The position numbers and the translations under genes were made by a program. This document shows positions 26,099-34,817 of a DNA stretch of 46,681 nt, in pieces. The stretch is from Methylocystaceae bacterium (GTDB lineage: Bacteria; Pseudomonadota; Alphaproteobacteria; Rhizobiales; Beijerinckiaceae), in the NCBI GenBank assembly GCA_009773555.1, contig WSXZ01000028.1, forward strand, positions 1 to 46,681, read 5' to 3'. Every line of letters begins with the position of its first letter. The first letter of the stretch is position 1. The notes under the pieces were generated by a model, which saw only the letters and a list, made by a program, of their open reading frames with translations, was not told where the DNA came from and ran no database searches.

Positions 26099-27646
26099 AT
26101 GGCCTTCACGAGACGATCCGCTCTGCTTGCGTCGGTGCTCGGCTTGCTGCCCCCCACGGCGCTCGCCAAGGCCAATTCCAAACCGCCGCCCCTTCGCGAG
26201 CCGACCCAAAAACATCTGAACGAACTCAACGGGCTCGTCGTCGACGTCATGAAGAAAACCGGCGTGCCGGGGATGTCGGTCGCCGTCGTTTCGCCCGATC
26301 GCGTGCTCTATTTGAAAGGATTTGGCGTGCGTCGCTCCGGCGCGGCCGAACGCGTCGACCCCGACACGGTTTTCCAGCTAGCTTCGCTTTCCAAACCACT
26401 CTCCACGACGGCTGTCGCGAGCCTCGTCGGAGAGGGCGTCGTTTCGTGGGATCATCCGATCGTGCGGAGCCTGCCGGATTTCGCCATGAGCGATCCGTGG
26501 GTCACGCGCGAGATCACGCTGCGCGACATGTTCTGCCATCGCAGCGGGCTTCCCGACCATGCCGGCGACCTTGTCGAAGATATCGGCTACGACCGCGACG
26601 AAATCATTCGCCGGCTGCGCTACATCAAACCGGACACCAGCTTTCGCACGCATTACGCCTACAACAACATGGGGTTTTCGGCGGCGGGTTTCGCAGCGGC
26701 GAAAGCTGCAGGCAAGTCCTGGGAAGATATTTGCGACGAACATCTCTACAGGCCGCTTGGAATGGCGAACGCCAGTTCGCGCCACGCCGATTTCATCGCG
26801 CGCAGGAACCGCGCATTCGGCCATGTGCGTCGTGGCGACAGATGGGTGGTCGGCGAACAGCGAAATCCCGACGCCCAGGCGCCGGCGGGCGGCGCATCGG
26901 CGTCGGCGCGTGACATGGCGATATGGGTGCGCATGCAGCTCGGACGCGGCGCTCTTGACGGCCGCGAGATCGTCAAGCCGGAGGCGCTTGGCGAAACGCA
27001 TTTCCCGCAGATCGCCACCGGACCCGCCCATGACCCGATGCGCGGGCCGACCTTTTACGGGCTTGGCTGGGATATCGACTACGGCGGCCCGGCGCGGGTG
27101 CGCTGGAGCCATTCGGGCGCCTTCTCTCTTGGCGCTTCGACCTGCGTCTATGTCATGCCGGCGGAGCGGTTCGGCATTGTCGTCCTCAGCAATTCCGCGC
27201 CGGTCGGCGCGCCAGAAACCATCTGCCGCAGCTTTCTCGACATCGTTCTGGCGGGGAAGGTCGAACGGGACTGGCTCGCGCTCTTTGGCGAGGCTTTCGC
27301 GAAGATGGCGGTCCCCACATACGGTCGAGACGCCGACTACGCGAAGCCGCTCGCCAGCGCGCCGGCGCGCGCGTCGCGCGCGACATATGTCGGCGCCTAC
27401 CGCAATGAGCTTTACGGACCCATCGGGGTGGTCGAAACGGACGACGGGCTTTCGCTGACGCTGGGCCCGAGGCCAACGCCGTATCCGCTGCGTCACTATT
27501 CGGGCGACATTTTCACCTTTCAGCCTCCGGGAGAAAACGCCAGCGGGGTCAGTCCGGTAAGGTTTTCTCGTAGCGGCGAAAAGGCGATCTCTGTCGTCAT
27601 CGACTATTTCAACGCGAACGGTCAGGGCGTTTTCGTGCGCAGCTGA
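26099..27646 (+). CDS. Serine hydrolase, class C beta-lactamase/esterase family, Tat-exported
   Basis: A 515-residue protein. The N-terminus MAFTRRSALLASVLGLLPP carries a twin-arginine signal. The serine-dependent hydrolase domain has the catalytic S96-x-x-K99 (ASLSKPLS), the tyrosine motif Y188-N-N (YAYNNMGF) and HSGAFS as the third motif. A C-terminal lipocalin-like DUF3471 domain (about 430-515, YVGAYRNELYGPIGVVETDDG) is common in non-antibiotic members. These are peptidases or esterases acting in the periplasm; the substrate is unknown, and beta-lactam resistance should not be assumed. The 3' end overlaps the antisense 3' end of the disrupted hemD by 25 bases. Confidence 0.9.
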   Translation: MAFTRRSALLASVLGLLPPTALAKANSKPPPLREPTQKHLNELNGLVVDVMKKTGVPGMSVAVVSPDRVLYLKGFGVRRSGAAERVDPDTVFQLASLSKPLSTTAVASLVGEGVVSWDHPIVRSLPDFAMSDPWVTREITLRDMFCHRSGLPDHAGDLVEDIGYDRDEIIRRLRYIKPDTSFRTHYAYNNMGFSAAGFAAAKAAGKSWEDICDEHLYRPLGMANASSRHADFIARRNRAFGHVRRGDRWVVGEQRNPDAQAPAGGASASARDMAIWVRMQLGRGALDGREIVKPEALGETHFPQIATGPAHDPMRGPTFYGLGWDIDYGGPARVRWSHSGAFSLGASTCVYVMPAERFGIVVLSNSAPVGAPETICRSFLDIVLAGKVERDWLALFGEAFAKMAVPTYGRDADYAKPLASAPARASRATYVGAYRNELYGPIGVVETDDGLSLTLGPRPTPYPLRHYSGDIFTFQPPGENASGVSPVRFSRSGEKAISVVIDYFNANGQGVFVRS

Positions 27647-28294
27647 ATCGATAGAAGCGACAGAAGATGTTCTTCGTCAGGCTTTGCCGCGACAAGCGTC
27701 TGCAAGCCGAGTTTTCGAAGCGGCGCCGCGACATGTTCCGACAGCGCGACATGCGTCATGTCGTGCATCCGCGCTGCGCTGGGAATAGTGCAGGACGGCG
27801 GTGACGCGCCGCGAGGCGATGGCGGCTAAGGCCTCGGCGGTCAGCGCCCGAGCCGCCCGCGCTTCGTAAATTTCGACCGTGTGGACCTCGTGGCCCGCAG
27901 CGCGCAGGCCCGCCTCCAGAATCGGCTGTCTGTCGCGCCCGGCCAGATAAAGGAAATGCGTCGGACGCCGATAGCGTTCGAGAAGATGCGGAAGAATGGC
28001 CTCGGCGTTCCCGGCGACGATATCTGGGTGGAAGCCAAGCGCGCGCGCAGCTTCGGCGGTTTTCTCGCCAACGGCGTGCAGCGGCGTCGCTCTGAGTTGG
28101 CGCGCATCGCCTGCGAACTCGACGCCTTTCGCGCTGGTCACGATGACGGCGTCATAATCCCCATGGGGAATGACGGCGTCCGTGGCGGCGAACTCCAGCA
28201 CCGGCGAGAGCACGGCTGCACACTCCAGCGCCTGCAGCTTCCCCGCCGTGCGCGCGGCGTCTTCGGCCGCGCGCAGCACCAGGACAAGATTCAC
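27622..28294 (-). pseudogene. hemD: Uroporphyrinogen-III synthase HemD, reading frame disrupted
   Basis: The 5' frame (from ATG 28294) gives a normal HemD for about 165 residues (PHGDYDAVIVTSAKGVEFA, LHAVGEKTAEAARALGF, LYLAGRDRQPILEAGLRAAG, VTAVLHYSQRSA). It then runs into an unrelated tail ending at 27677. The true C-terminus is in another frame: MTHVALSEHVAAPLRKLGL... and AAKPDEEHLLSLLSIQ, ending with TGA at 27622-27624. The junction (about 27760-27781) also seems to lack the usual residues between HYSQRSA and THVALSEHV, so a small deletion with a frameshift is likely. HemD cyclises hydroxymethylbilane for heme, siroheme and cobalamin. The gene is near-essential, so a sequence error or another copy is possible. 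It starts 4 bases inside hemC. Confidence 0.8.
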
Positions 28295-29220
28295 ATAAGC
28301 CCCGCGACGCCATGCGGCAGGCGCAGCAGGATTTCCTTGCCGGCGGCGGCGCCGATCAGCGCGGCGTCGATGGCGAGGCCTCGGCGGCGCACGACATAGG
28401 CTTCCGCGCCGTCGGCTCTCAGGACTTCGCCCACGAATGAAAGATCGGCGCCATGAACCTGGGCATGGCCGGCGATCGGCGTGCGGCAGGAGCCGTCAAG
28501 CGCCGTGAGGAAGGCGCGCTCGGCGGCGAGCGCGAAGCCGGTCGCTTCGTCGAAGAGCGGCGCGAGCAGATCGCGCGTGGCGTCGTCGCCGGCCCGCCGC
28601 GTGAGGCCAATTGCGCCCTGTCCGCAAGCGGGGGGAAACTCGTCCAAGGAAAGCAGCCCCGTCGCGCGATCGGCGAGACCCAGCCGCTTCAAGCCCGCGA
28701 GCGCGAGGAGGGTCGCGTCGATCTCTCCGTTCTCAACTTTCTTCAGACGCGTCTCGACATTGCCACGAAGCAGCGTCGTCACAAGGTCGGGTCGCCGGCG
28801 CTTCACCTGCGCGGCGCGGCGCAGCGACGCGGTTCCAACGACGGCGCCTGCGGGAAGCGCATCGAGCGCGAGACCGCCGCGCGATATCCAGGCGTCGCGC
28901 GCATCCTCTCGCGGCAGGTAGCCGGCGATGACGATTTCGCTCGGCAAATGCGTCGGCAGGTCCTTCGAGGAATGCACGGCGAGGTCGATCGCCCCCGCGA
29001 TGAGCGCTGAATCGAGCTCTTTGGTGAAAAGCCCTTTGCCTCCGGATTCAGACAGAGGCCGATCCTGAATCTGGTCGCCCGTCGTGCGGATGATCTCGAT
29101 CGGAAAATCCGCTTCGCTTCCGCCATGGGCGCGCATCAGCGCATCGCGGACCATGTGCGTCTGCGCGAGCGCAAGCGGACTGCCGCGCGTTCCAATGCAA
29201 AGGGAAGGGGGAGATGTCAT
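28291..29220 (-). CDS. hemC: Porphobilinogen deaminase (hydroxymethylbilane synthase)
   Basis: A 309-residue HemC. It has IGTRGSPLALAQTHMVRDAL, the catalytic-aspartate region AVHSSKDLPTHLP, VVGTASLRRAAQVKRRRPDL, LRGNVETRLKKVENGEIDAT and CGQGAIGL. C245 in ALDGSCRTPIAGHAQ carries the dipyrromethane cofactor. It polymerises four porphobilinogens into hydroxymethylbilane for HemD. The stop overlaps the hemD start by four bases. In many Hyphomicrobiales hemC lies divergent from tsaD; here a Gly-rich gene has come between them. Confidence 0.96.
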   Translation of the reverse strand: MTSPPSLCIGTRGSPLALAQTHMVRDALMRAHGGSEADFPIEIIRTTGDQIQDRPLSESGGKGLFTKELDSALIAGAIDLAVHSSKDLPTHLPSEIVIAGYLPREDARDAWISRGGLALDALPAGAVVGTASLRRAAQVKRRRPDLVTTLLRGNVETRLKKVENGEIDATLLALAGLKRLGLADRATGLLSLDEFPPACGQGAIGLTRRAGDDATRDLLAPLFDEATGFALAAERAFLTALDGSCRTPIAGHAQVHGADLSFVGEVLRADGAEAYVVRRRGLAIDAALIGAAAGKEILLRLPHGVAGLM

Positions 29221-29302
29221 TATCCGCCGCCGTTATTCCGCGCGACTATAGGCGGGAACGCGTGAAGGGCAAGCGGAAGGAACGCTGAAACGCTCTTAAC
29301 CC

Positions 29303-29343
29303 AAAAAGCGAGCGTCCGCTCGTGGGAGCGGACGCTCTTTTTT
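29303..29343. terminator. Bidirectional intrinsic terminator between the Gly-rich gene and hemC
   Basis: Perfect 12-base arms gagcgtccgctc (29310-29321) and gagcggacgctc (29326-29337) with loop gtgg. The hairpin is followed by TTTTTT on the plus strand and by gcTTTTT (29307-29303) on the minus strand. In the minus direction it ends the Gly-rich gene transcript before hemC. Confidence 0.85.
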
Positions 29344-29389
29344 AGCTCCGCGGGCGAACTCTACGCGGCCCGGCGGATTGCTAAACTGA

Positions 29390-29887
29390 TCACCACCAAC
29401 CACCAAACAGGCCGCTTCCGAGACCTGCGCCGAGGCCAATGCCCGCACCAACGCCGGCGCCGAGACCGCCCAATCCTGCGCCAAGCAGGCCGCCGCCGCC
29501 ATAGCCGTAATAGCCGCGGCCGCCGCCCCAACCGCCATAGCCGCCGCCGTAGCCGCCGCCATAACCATAGCCGCTGCTATAGGACGGCCAGCTCGCGCCG
29601 GACCAGCCGGAGCCGTAATAGCCAGCCGAAGTCCATCCCGGCCGATAGCAGCGGACGTAGCGCATCGGACGATACGCCGAACCCCAATAGGTGCGCGCCG
29701 GACGCGCGTAACCCCAATGGGTGCGCGCCGGACGCGCGTAACCCCAATTGGTTCCGCCGCAGTGCCGATGCCAGCCGTAATGGGCACGGCAGTATTGCCT
29801 CGCCTCGGCAATGCTCGTGGAGCCGATCACGGCCGTCATTGCAATCGCGGACGTAAACGCCAAGGCCTTAATTTTGTTCGACGCCAT
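29390..29887 (-). CDS. Glycine/tyrosine-rich exported protein
   Basis: A 165-residue precursor from ATG 29887 (GGAGG 5 bases upstream). The signal peptide is about residues 1-29 (SIAEA site). The mature part starts with Cys/His/Trp-rich QYCRAHYGWHRHCGG. It then has tandem NWGYARPART/HWGYARPART repeats, a Gly-Tyr-rich region (GYGYGGGYGGGYGGWGGG) and a hydrophobic Gly-Leu-Ala tail with regular GLGAG units ending GLFGGWW. Such low-complexity exported proteins are common in Methylocystis-like and Bradyrhizobium-like genomes and have no known function. The tail resembles glycine-zipper segments that could insert in or coat a membrane. It is preceded by a long A+T-richer region and followed by a strong terminator. 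Confidence 0.8.
   Translation of the reverse strand: MASNKIKALAFTSAIAMTAVIGSTSIAEARQYCRAHYGWHRHCGGTNWGYARPARTHWGYARPARTYWGSAYRPMRYVRCYRPGWTSAGYYGSGWSGASWPSYSSGYGYGGGYGGGYGGWGGGRGYYGYGGGGLLGAGLGGLGAGVGAGIGLGAGLGSGLFGGWW
29691..29750. repeat. Tandem 30-bp direct repeat inside the Gly-rich gene
   Basis: The 30-base unit gtgcgcgccggacgcgcgta+accccaatgg occurs at 29691-29720 and again at 29721-29750 with only the last two bases changed. A partial accccaatag copy precedes it (29681-29690). The unit length keeps the frame and encodes the repeated WGYARPART decapeptide. It is a likely recent in-frame duplication. Confidence 0.9.
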
Positions 29888-30244
29888 TTTCACCTCCATA
29901 CAGTTTAGACCGACAGCAACCTCAACCTGGACGCTAGTTACCTCTTCGCCTTAGCCATAATTCTATTAAGCTCAAGATATGGCGTCGTCGGGGAAGCAAC
30001 GATCTGCAGTGCCAACTTGTATCTATCGAGATCGTGTCAAGAGGGACGCCAACGAATTCTTAGAAATTTAATGCAACTATCTTTAGCGCTGCATTATTAT
30101 ACGTGAATTTGATGAAACGGCTAAGAATGATTTGTGTAAACCCTTTTCCAAACACAATTTTCCAACTTCCCGCCGTACGGCGGTATAAGCTCCGTTCCGC
30201 CGTTGAGAAGTTCAACGGCGCGGCTTTCTGCGCAGGGAGTTCGC
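29888..30244. other. Divergent intergenic region (Gly-rich gene / tsaD)
   Basis: A 357-base gap, A+T-richer than its flanks. No gene is seen. It holds the upstream regions of both genes and, near tsaD, a perfect 14-base palindrome ccgccgtacggcgg (30170-30183) and a 9-bp hairpin cgccgttga/tcaacggcg (30198-30206/30212-30220). The hairpin could sit in the tsaD mRNA leader. Confidence 0.6.
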
Positions 30245-31309
30245 ATGCGCGTTTTGGGCATTGAAACCACTTGCGACGAGACTGCGGTCGCGGTCGTGTC
30301 CGAGCGGCTGGGCGGCGAAGGCGGCGAGATCCTTTCCAATGAGGTGTTGAGCCAAATCGCCCGCCACGCCGCCTATGGCGGCGTCGTTCCTGAAATCGCG
30401 GCGCGGGCGCATATCGATGTGCTCGACCGGCTGATCAGACGCGCGCTGGAGCGGGCCAAGACCGAGGCGAAGGACCTCGATGCGGTCGCCGCCGCGGCTG
30501 GTCCTGGACTGATCGGCGGCGTTCTCGTCGGGCTCACGGCCGGCAAGGCCATGGCGCTTGCCTTGGGCAAACCCTTCATCGCCGTCAATCACCTGGAAGC
30601 CCACGCGCTGACCGCGCGTCTGACGGACCGCCTGGACTTTCCTTTTCTGGCGCTCCTCATCTCCGGCGGGCACACGCAGATCGTCGCGGTGAAGGGCATC
30701 GGCGACTACCGCCGGCTGGGCTCCACCGTCGACGACGCTGCCGGCGAGGCTTTCGACAAGGTCGCCAAAATGCTGGAGCTGCCCTATCCCGGGGGGCCGC
30801 AAATCGAGAAGCTCGCGCTTGAAGGTGACGCGCGACGATTCGACTTTCCGCGCCCGATGCTTGGCAGGGAAGGGGCCGACTTTTCCCTCTCTGGCCTCAA
30901 GACCGCGGTGCGGCAGGAAATCCTCAGACTGCCGACTCTGAGCGAAAAGGACGTCAGGGATCTTGCAGCCTCTTTCCAAGCTGCGATCGTCGACGTGATC
31001 GTGGACCGGGTGCGCTCCGGCGTGCGCCTCTTTACGGCAAGCGAGGGGCGCGCGCCGCAAGGCCTCGTGATCGGCGGCGGAGTCGCGGCCAACGGCGCCA
31101 TTCGCCGCGCGCTCATGCGGCTTTGCGCCGAAAGCGGGCTGCGGTTCGTTTCGCCGCCGGCGGCGCTGTGCGCCGACAATGGCGCGATCATCGCCTGGAC
31201 CGGTCTCGAGCGCTTAAAATGCGGATTGACCGATGACCTCGACTTCGCGCCGCGGCCGCGATGGCCGCTCGACGCCGCGCCGAGCCGATCACACCACGGC
31301 AAGGCCTAG
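30245..31309 (+). CDS. tsaD: tRNA N6-adenosine threonylcarbamoyltransferase TsaD
   Basis: A 354-residue Kae1/TsaD. It has [18 protein letters not shown] at the start, the metal-binding H116-x3-H120 (NHLEAH), [32 protein letters not shown] and [11 protein letters not shown]. With TsaB/TsaC/TsaE it makes the t6A modification at position 37 of ANN-decoding tRNAs. The ATG at 30245 is preceded by GCAGGGAG. It starts a likely operon, tsaD - PLD-like - gpsA, with 9 bases then an ATGA overlap. gpsA next to tsaD is a common alphaproteobacterial arrangement. Confidence 0.97.
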   Translation: MRVLGIETTCDETAVAVVSERLGGEGGEILSNEVLSQIARHAAYGGVVPEIAARAHIDVLDRLIRRALERAKTEAKDLDAVAAAAGPGLIGGVLVGLTAGKAMALALGKPFIAVNHLEAHALTARLTDRLDFPFLALLISGGHTQIVAVKGIGDYRRLGSTVDDAAGEAFDKVAKMLELPYPGGPQIEKLALEGDARRFDFPRPMLGREGADFSLSGLKTAVRQEILRLPTLSEKDVRDLAASFQAAIVDVIVDRVRSGVRLFTASEGRAPQGLVIGGGVAANGAIRRALMRLCAESGLRFVSPPAALCADNGAIIAWTGLERLKCGLTDDLDFAPRPRWPLDAAPSRSHHGKA

Positions 31310-31318
31310 GGCGGTTTG

Positions 31319-31870
31319 ATGCGGCTCCTTTTTTCTGCGGCGCTTGCGGCCATGACGCTTGCGCCAACGCCGCAGCCGGCCGGACTGCTCGCGGAAGAGC
31401 CGACCTTCGCGGGCGTGCGCGTGTTCTACGGACCCGGCGACGGTTTCGGCGCGGTCGACGGGCGGCTGATCAACGACGCGCGCCGCTCTATCGATATGGC
31501 CGCCTATGTTCTGACCGACCGCTCTCTGACGACGGCGCTCGGCCGCGCGGCCATGCGCGGCGTCAAGGTGCGGATCTATCTCGACGGCGAGGAAATGGGG
31601 CGCGGCGCGTCTGTGGTCGAGGAAATCGCCGACGCCCCGAACGTCGAAGTGCGCCGCAAGGGCCGCGCGCGCGATCTGATGCATCTGAAATCGTATCAGG
31701 TGGACGGTCGCGTCTTGCGCAGCGGCTCCGCGAATTTCAGCGTCTCCGGCGAAATCTATCAGGACAATGATTTGATCGTGATCGAGAGCCCACAGGCCGC
31801 AGCGCGGTTTCATCAAACTTTTGAAAGGCTGTGGTCGCGTCCGGACAATCAGCGGATCGGCGTGCGATGA
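31319..31870 (+). CDS. Exported phospholipase D-like protein (single HKD motif)
   Basis: A 183-residue protein with an N-terminal signal-like hydrophobic segment (MRLLFSAALAAMTLAPTP). The PLD-family core contains one HxKx4D motif, HLKSYQVD, followed by GRVLRSGSANFSVSG (the GSxN). The upstream half has DARRSIDMAAYVLTDRSL and GVKVRIYLDGEE. Single-HKD proteins such as the Nuc endonuclease work as dimers, so a periplasmic nuclease or phosphodiesterase is likely. The first ATG after TTG 31316 is used. It lies 9 bases after tsaD and overlaps gpsA by ATGA, so it is inserted into a tsaD-gpsA pair. Confidence 0.87.
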   Translation: MRLLFSAALAAMTLAPTPQPAGLLAEEPTFAGVRVFYGPGDGFGAVDGRLINDARRSIDMAAYVLTDRSLTTALGRAAMRGVKVRIYLDGEEMGRGASVVEEIADAPNVEVRRKGRARDLMHLKSYQVDGRVLRSGSANFSVSGEIYQDNDLIVIESPQAAARFHQTFERLWSRPDNQRIGVR

Positions 31871-32856
31871 CGCGCGCGACTGTCGCTGTTCTCGGCGCCG
31901 GCGCTTGGGGCGTCGCCCTCGCCAATGTCGCCGCGCAAGGGCGCGCGCGGGTGCCCTTGTGGGCGCATGACCCTCAGTCCGCCGAAGCTCTGGCGCGCGA
32001 CCGCGAGAACACGCGCCGATTGCCGGGTCTGCCGCTTGCCGCAGCCGTCGTCCCGACGAGCGACATTTCCGCCGTACGTGAGGCGGACATCGTGCTCGCC
32101 GTCACGCCCGCACAAGCGATCCGCATGACCGCGCGCGCCGCGCGGCCGCATATGCGCGAGCGCGCCGCCTTTGTGATTTGCGCCAAGGGCATTGAACGCG
32201 ACCGGCGCAAGTTCCTGAGCGACGTCGCGAAGGAAGAACTGCCCCAAGTCGATGTCGCCGTGCTCTCGGGACCGAGCTTTGCGGCGGATGTATGCAGAGG
32301 ATTGCCGACGGCGGTGACTCTCGCGGCGCATGACGAAACGCTGGCGCGGCGCTTGAGTGAAGAGCTTTCGACGAAGACGTTTCGGCTTTATCGCTCGACC
32401 GACGTGCGCGGCGCCGAGATCGGCGGCGCAGCAAAAAACGTTCTCGCCATCGCCGCAGGAATGAGCCATGGCCGTGGGCTCGGCGCGAGCGCGCAGGCGG
32501 CGCTCATCGCGCGCGGATTTGCCGAACTGATGCGTCTCGGGCGTGCGTTAGGCGCGCGCCAGGAAACATTGATGGGGCTTTCCGGATTGGGCGATCTCGT
32601 GCTCACCTGCGGATCGGCGCAGTCGCGCAACTTTGCGCTCGGCGAAGCGCTGGGGCAGGGAAAGTCGGTGGAAGACGCCACGCATGGCAAGCTTGCGGAG
32701 GGCGCCTTTACGGCGCGCGTGCTGGTTGAAATGGCGCGCGCGCATGACGTCGAGTTGCCGATCGCTGAAGCCGTCGACGCCATTCTCTCCGCGCGGCTGA
32801 GCGTTGACGGCGCCATCGAAGCGCTGCTGATGCGTCCCCTCAAGGCCGAAAACTGA
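31867..32856 (+). CDS. gpsA: NAD(P)-dependent glycerol-3-phosphate dehydrogenase
   Basis: A 329-residue GpsA. It has VAVLGAGAWGVALA (dinucleotide loop), AVLSGPSFAADVCRGLPTAV, the catalytic-lysine region GAEIGGAAKNVLAIAAGMSHG, GFAELMRLGRALGA and GLSGLGDLVLTC. It reduces dihydroxyacetone phosphate to sn-glycerol-3-phosphate, the backbone for phospholipids. The start is ATG 31867, overlapping the previous stop by four bases. PgsA, which uses CDP-diacylglycerol and glycerol-3-phosphate, is encoded 7 kb away. Shortly after its end the convergent kinase gene finishes. Confidence 0.96.
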   Translation: MTRATVAVLGAGAWGVALANVAAQGRARVPLWAHDPQSAEALARDRENTRRLPGLPLAAAVVPTSDISAVREADIVLAVTPAQAIRMTARAARPHMRERAAFVICAKGIERDRRKFLSDVAKEELPQVDVAVLSGPSFAADVCRGLPTAVTLAAHDETLARRLSEELSTKTFRLYRSTDVRGAEIGGAAKNVLAIAAGMSHGRGLGASAQAALIARGFAELMRLGRALGARQETLMGLSGLGDLVLTCGSAQSRNFALGEALGQGKSVEDATHGKLAEGAFTARVLVEMARAHDVELPIAEAVDAILSARLSVDGAIEALLMRPLKAEN

Positions 32857-32881
32857 TCGTCAGCTCCGCGACGAACGCTCG

Positions 32882-34756
32882 CTACTTCGAGTCCAGGATG
32901 TCGCGCATCTTTATCGCCAGCTGCTCCAAAGTGAACGGTTTGGTGAGCAGCTTGACGTCCTTGTCAAGAACGCCGTTGTGCACGATGGCGTTGCGCGTAT
33001 AGCCGGTGATGAACAGAACGCGCAGGCTGTGTCTGCGAAACACCGCCTCGCGCGCGAGACGGGCGCCGTCCATGTCGGGCATAACCACATCCGTGACCAT
33101 CAGCGCGATATCGGCGCGACGGCGAATAATGTCGATCGCCACGCGTCCGTTCTCGGCCTCCAGAACCGAATAACCCAATTCCCGCACACCTTGCGCGGTG
33201 ACGCGGCGCGCGGTGTCGTCGTCTTCCACGATGAGCACCAGTTCTTCCGGTCTTCCAAGCGGAAGTTCGAGGGGTCTAGGACGCGGCAAGGGCAGTTCGG
33301 CGGGCGCTTCGACGTGATTGAAGCGCGGCAGATAGAGCTTGATGCAGGTTCCGCGCCCGGGTTCGGAATAGATTTTGACCTGGCCGCCAGACTGCTTGAC
33401 GAATCCATGGACCTGCGAAAGGCCGAGTCCGGTGCCCTTGCCTGCGGGCTTTGTGGTGAAGAACGGATCGAACGCTTGCGACAAGACCTCGGGCGGCATG
33501 CCTTGTCCGGTGTCGGTCACCGCGATCATCACATATTGGCCAGGGGTTACTTCGATGTTTTCGCTGGCGTAGGCGTCATCAAGATAGCAGTTGGCCGTCT
33601 CGATCGTCAGCTTGCCGCCGTCCGGCATCGCGTCGCGCGCATTGACCGCGAGATTGACAATGGCGCTCTCCAGTTCGTGCTGATCGATTTTTGTCGTCCA
33701 CAGGCCGCCGGCCAGAACGGTTTCGAGTTCGATCTTTTCGCCGAGAGCGCGGCGCACCATGTCCGAGACGCTGGAGACGAACTTGTTGGGGTCGAGCGGG
33801 CGCGGCGACAAAGGCTGGCGGCGTGAGAATGCGAGGAGCCTGCGAACCATGGCGGCGGCGCGATCGGCGCCGTCCATCGCTGAATCGATCAGTTGAATGC
33901 AATCCTCGTTCGAATCCGCAAGCTTTCGCCGCAACAGATGCAGACTCGCGACGATGACGCCGAGCATATTGTTGAAGTCATGCGCGATGCCGCCGGTCAG
34001 ATGGCCGAGCGCTTCGAGTTTTTGCGACTGCCGCAACTGCGACTCGAGCGCTTCGCGGCGCGTCGTTTCCCCAATCAGCTGGTCGTAGGCGGTCTTTAAC
34101 GAGTCGCGGGACGTTTGCAGCGCGTTCATCTGCTTTTGCGCATTGAGAAACGAAAAAGCGGCAAGCGCGAAGATGATGCCGCCGAGCGCCCAAACGGCCG
34201 CGTCAAACTCGCCGCCGGCGGCGTTGAGTTCGCGCTCGCGCTTCTCGCTGAGATTTTGCTCATTTTCAATCATCGTGTCGATGATGGCGTGGAGCCGGTC
34301 CATCAGCGCCTTTCCGCGGCCGGACTTGACGAGCTGCACGGCCTTATCGACCCGGAGCGCGCGCATATCGGCGATCGCCTCATCGATGATCTCGACCCTT
34401 TCGCCAAGCAGCGGTCGCATTTCCGCGACGATCTCGAGCTGCTTGGGATTGTCTCTCACGCGCTCCGAGAGCCGGTCGACGACGGCGGGCAATTTGCGCG
34501 TCGCTTCGGAGCTGGCGTCCAGATAGCGTTCGTCTTGGGTGATGATAAAACCGCGCTGACCGCTCTCGGCGGCCTGCAGCAGTCCAAAAAGCTGATAAAG
34601 ATCGCTTTGCACCTGAATGGTGTGGCGCAGCCATGCGCCAGCTGCGCGGCGCTGGGATTCAGCGCGCACGGCCACAAATCCGGCGAGCGCAAGCACCGCG
34701 AATCCGAGCGCTATGCCAAACAGTCCAGAAGCGACGAATTTACGTGTCGGAGACAT
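32882..34756 (-). CDS. Hybrid sensor histidine kinase with CHASE3 domain
   Basis: A 624-residue membrane kinase. TM1 is at about residues 8-30. A periplasmic CHASE3 domain spans about 35-185 (AAESGQRGFIITQDERYL is the hallmark). TM2 is at about 187-207, followed by a short coiled-coil. A HisKA domain has H259 ([11 protein letters not shown]). The HATPase has NLAVNARDAMPDGG, DTGQGM and [20 protein letters not shown]-terminal receiver has D556 (TDVVMPDMDG). The transmitter-receiver half closely resembles that of the kinase at 18345-19919 while the sensors differ. There is no partner response regulator nearby, so a phosphorelay to an unlinked protein is inferred. The ligand is unknown. Confidence 0.93.
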   Translation of the reverse strand: MSPTRKFVASGLFGIALGFAVLALAGFVAVRAESQRRAAGAWLRHTIQVQSDLYQLFGLLQAAESGQRGFIITQDERYLDASSEATRKLPAVVDRLSERVRDNPKQLEIVAEMRPLLGERVEIIDEAIADMRALRVDKAVQLVKSGRGKALMDRLHAIIDTMIENEQNLSEKRERELNAAGGEFDAAVWALGGIIFALAAFSFLNAQKQMNALQTSRDSLKTAYDQLIGETTRREALESQLRQSQKLEALGHLTGGIAHDFNNMLGVIVASLHLLRRKLADSNEDCIQLIDSAMDGADRAAAMVRRLLAFSRRQPLSPRPLDPNKFVSSVSDMVRRALGEKIELETVLAGGLWTTKIDQHELESAIVNLAVNARDAMPDGGKLTIETANCYLDDAYASENIEVTPGQYVMIAVTDTGQGMPPEVLSQAFDPFFTTKPAGKGTGLGLSQVHGFVKQSGGQVKIYSEPGRGTCIKLYLPRFNHVEAPAELPLPRPRPLELPLGRPEELVLIVEDDDTARRVTAQGVRELGYSVLEAENGRVAIDIIRRRADIALMVTDVVMPDMDGARLAREAVFRRHSLRVLFITGYTRNAIVHNGVLDKDVKLLTKPFTLEQLAIKMRDILDSK

Positions 34757-34817
34757 TTTGTTCCGGCGCTGAATGGACGCGCGCCACTCTACGACGCACG
34801 TCCTAAATGCGAAAAAT

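Noticed and set aside
26099-27646. Beta-lactamase as antibiotic resistance gene
   Set aside because: The SxxK/YxN/HxG motifs and the DUF3471 tail fit the broad serine hydrolase family; nothing supports resistance specifically.
29296-29811. Minus-strand frame overlapping the Gly-rich gene
   Set aside because: Ala/Arg-rich out-of-frame reading of the repeats. The other frame has a signal peptide and a good Shine-Dalgarno.
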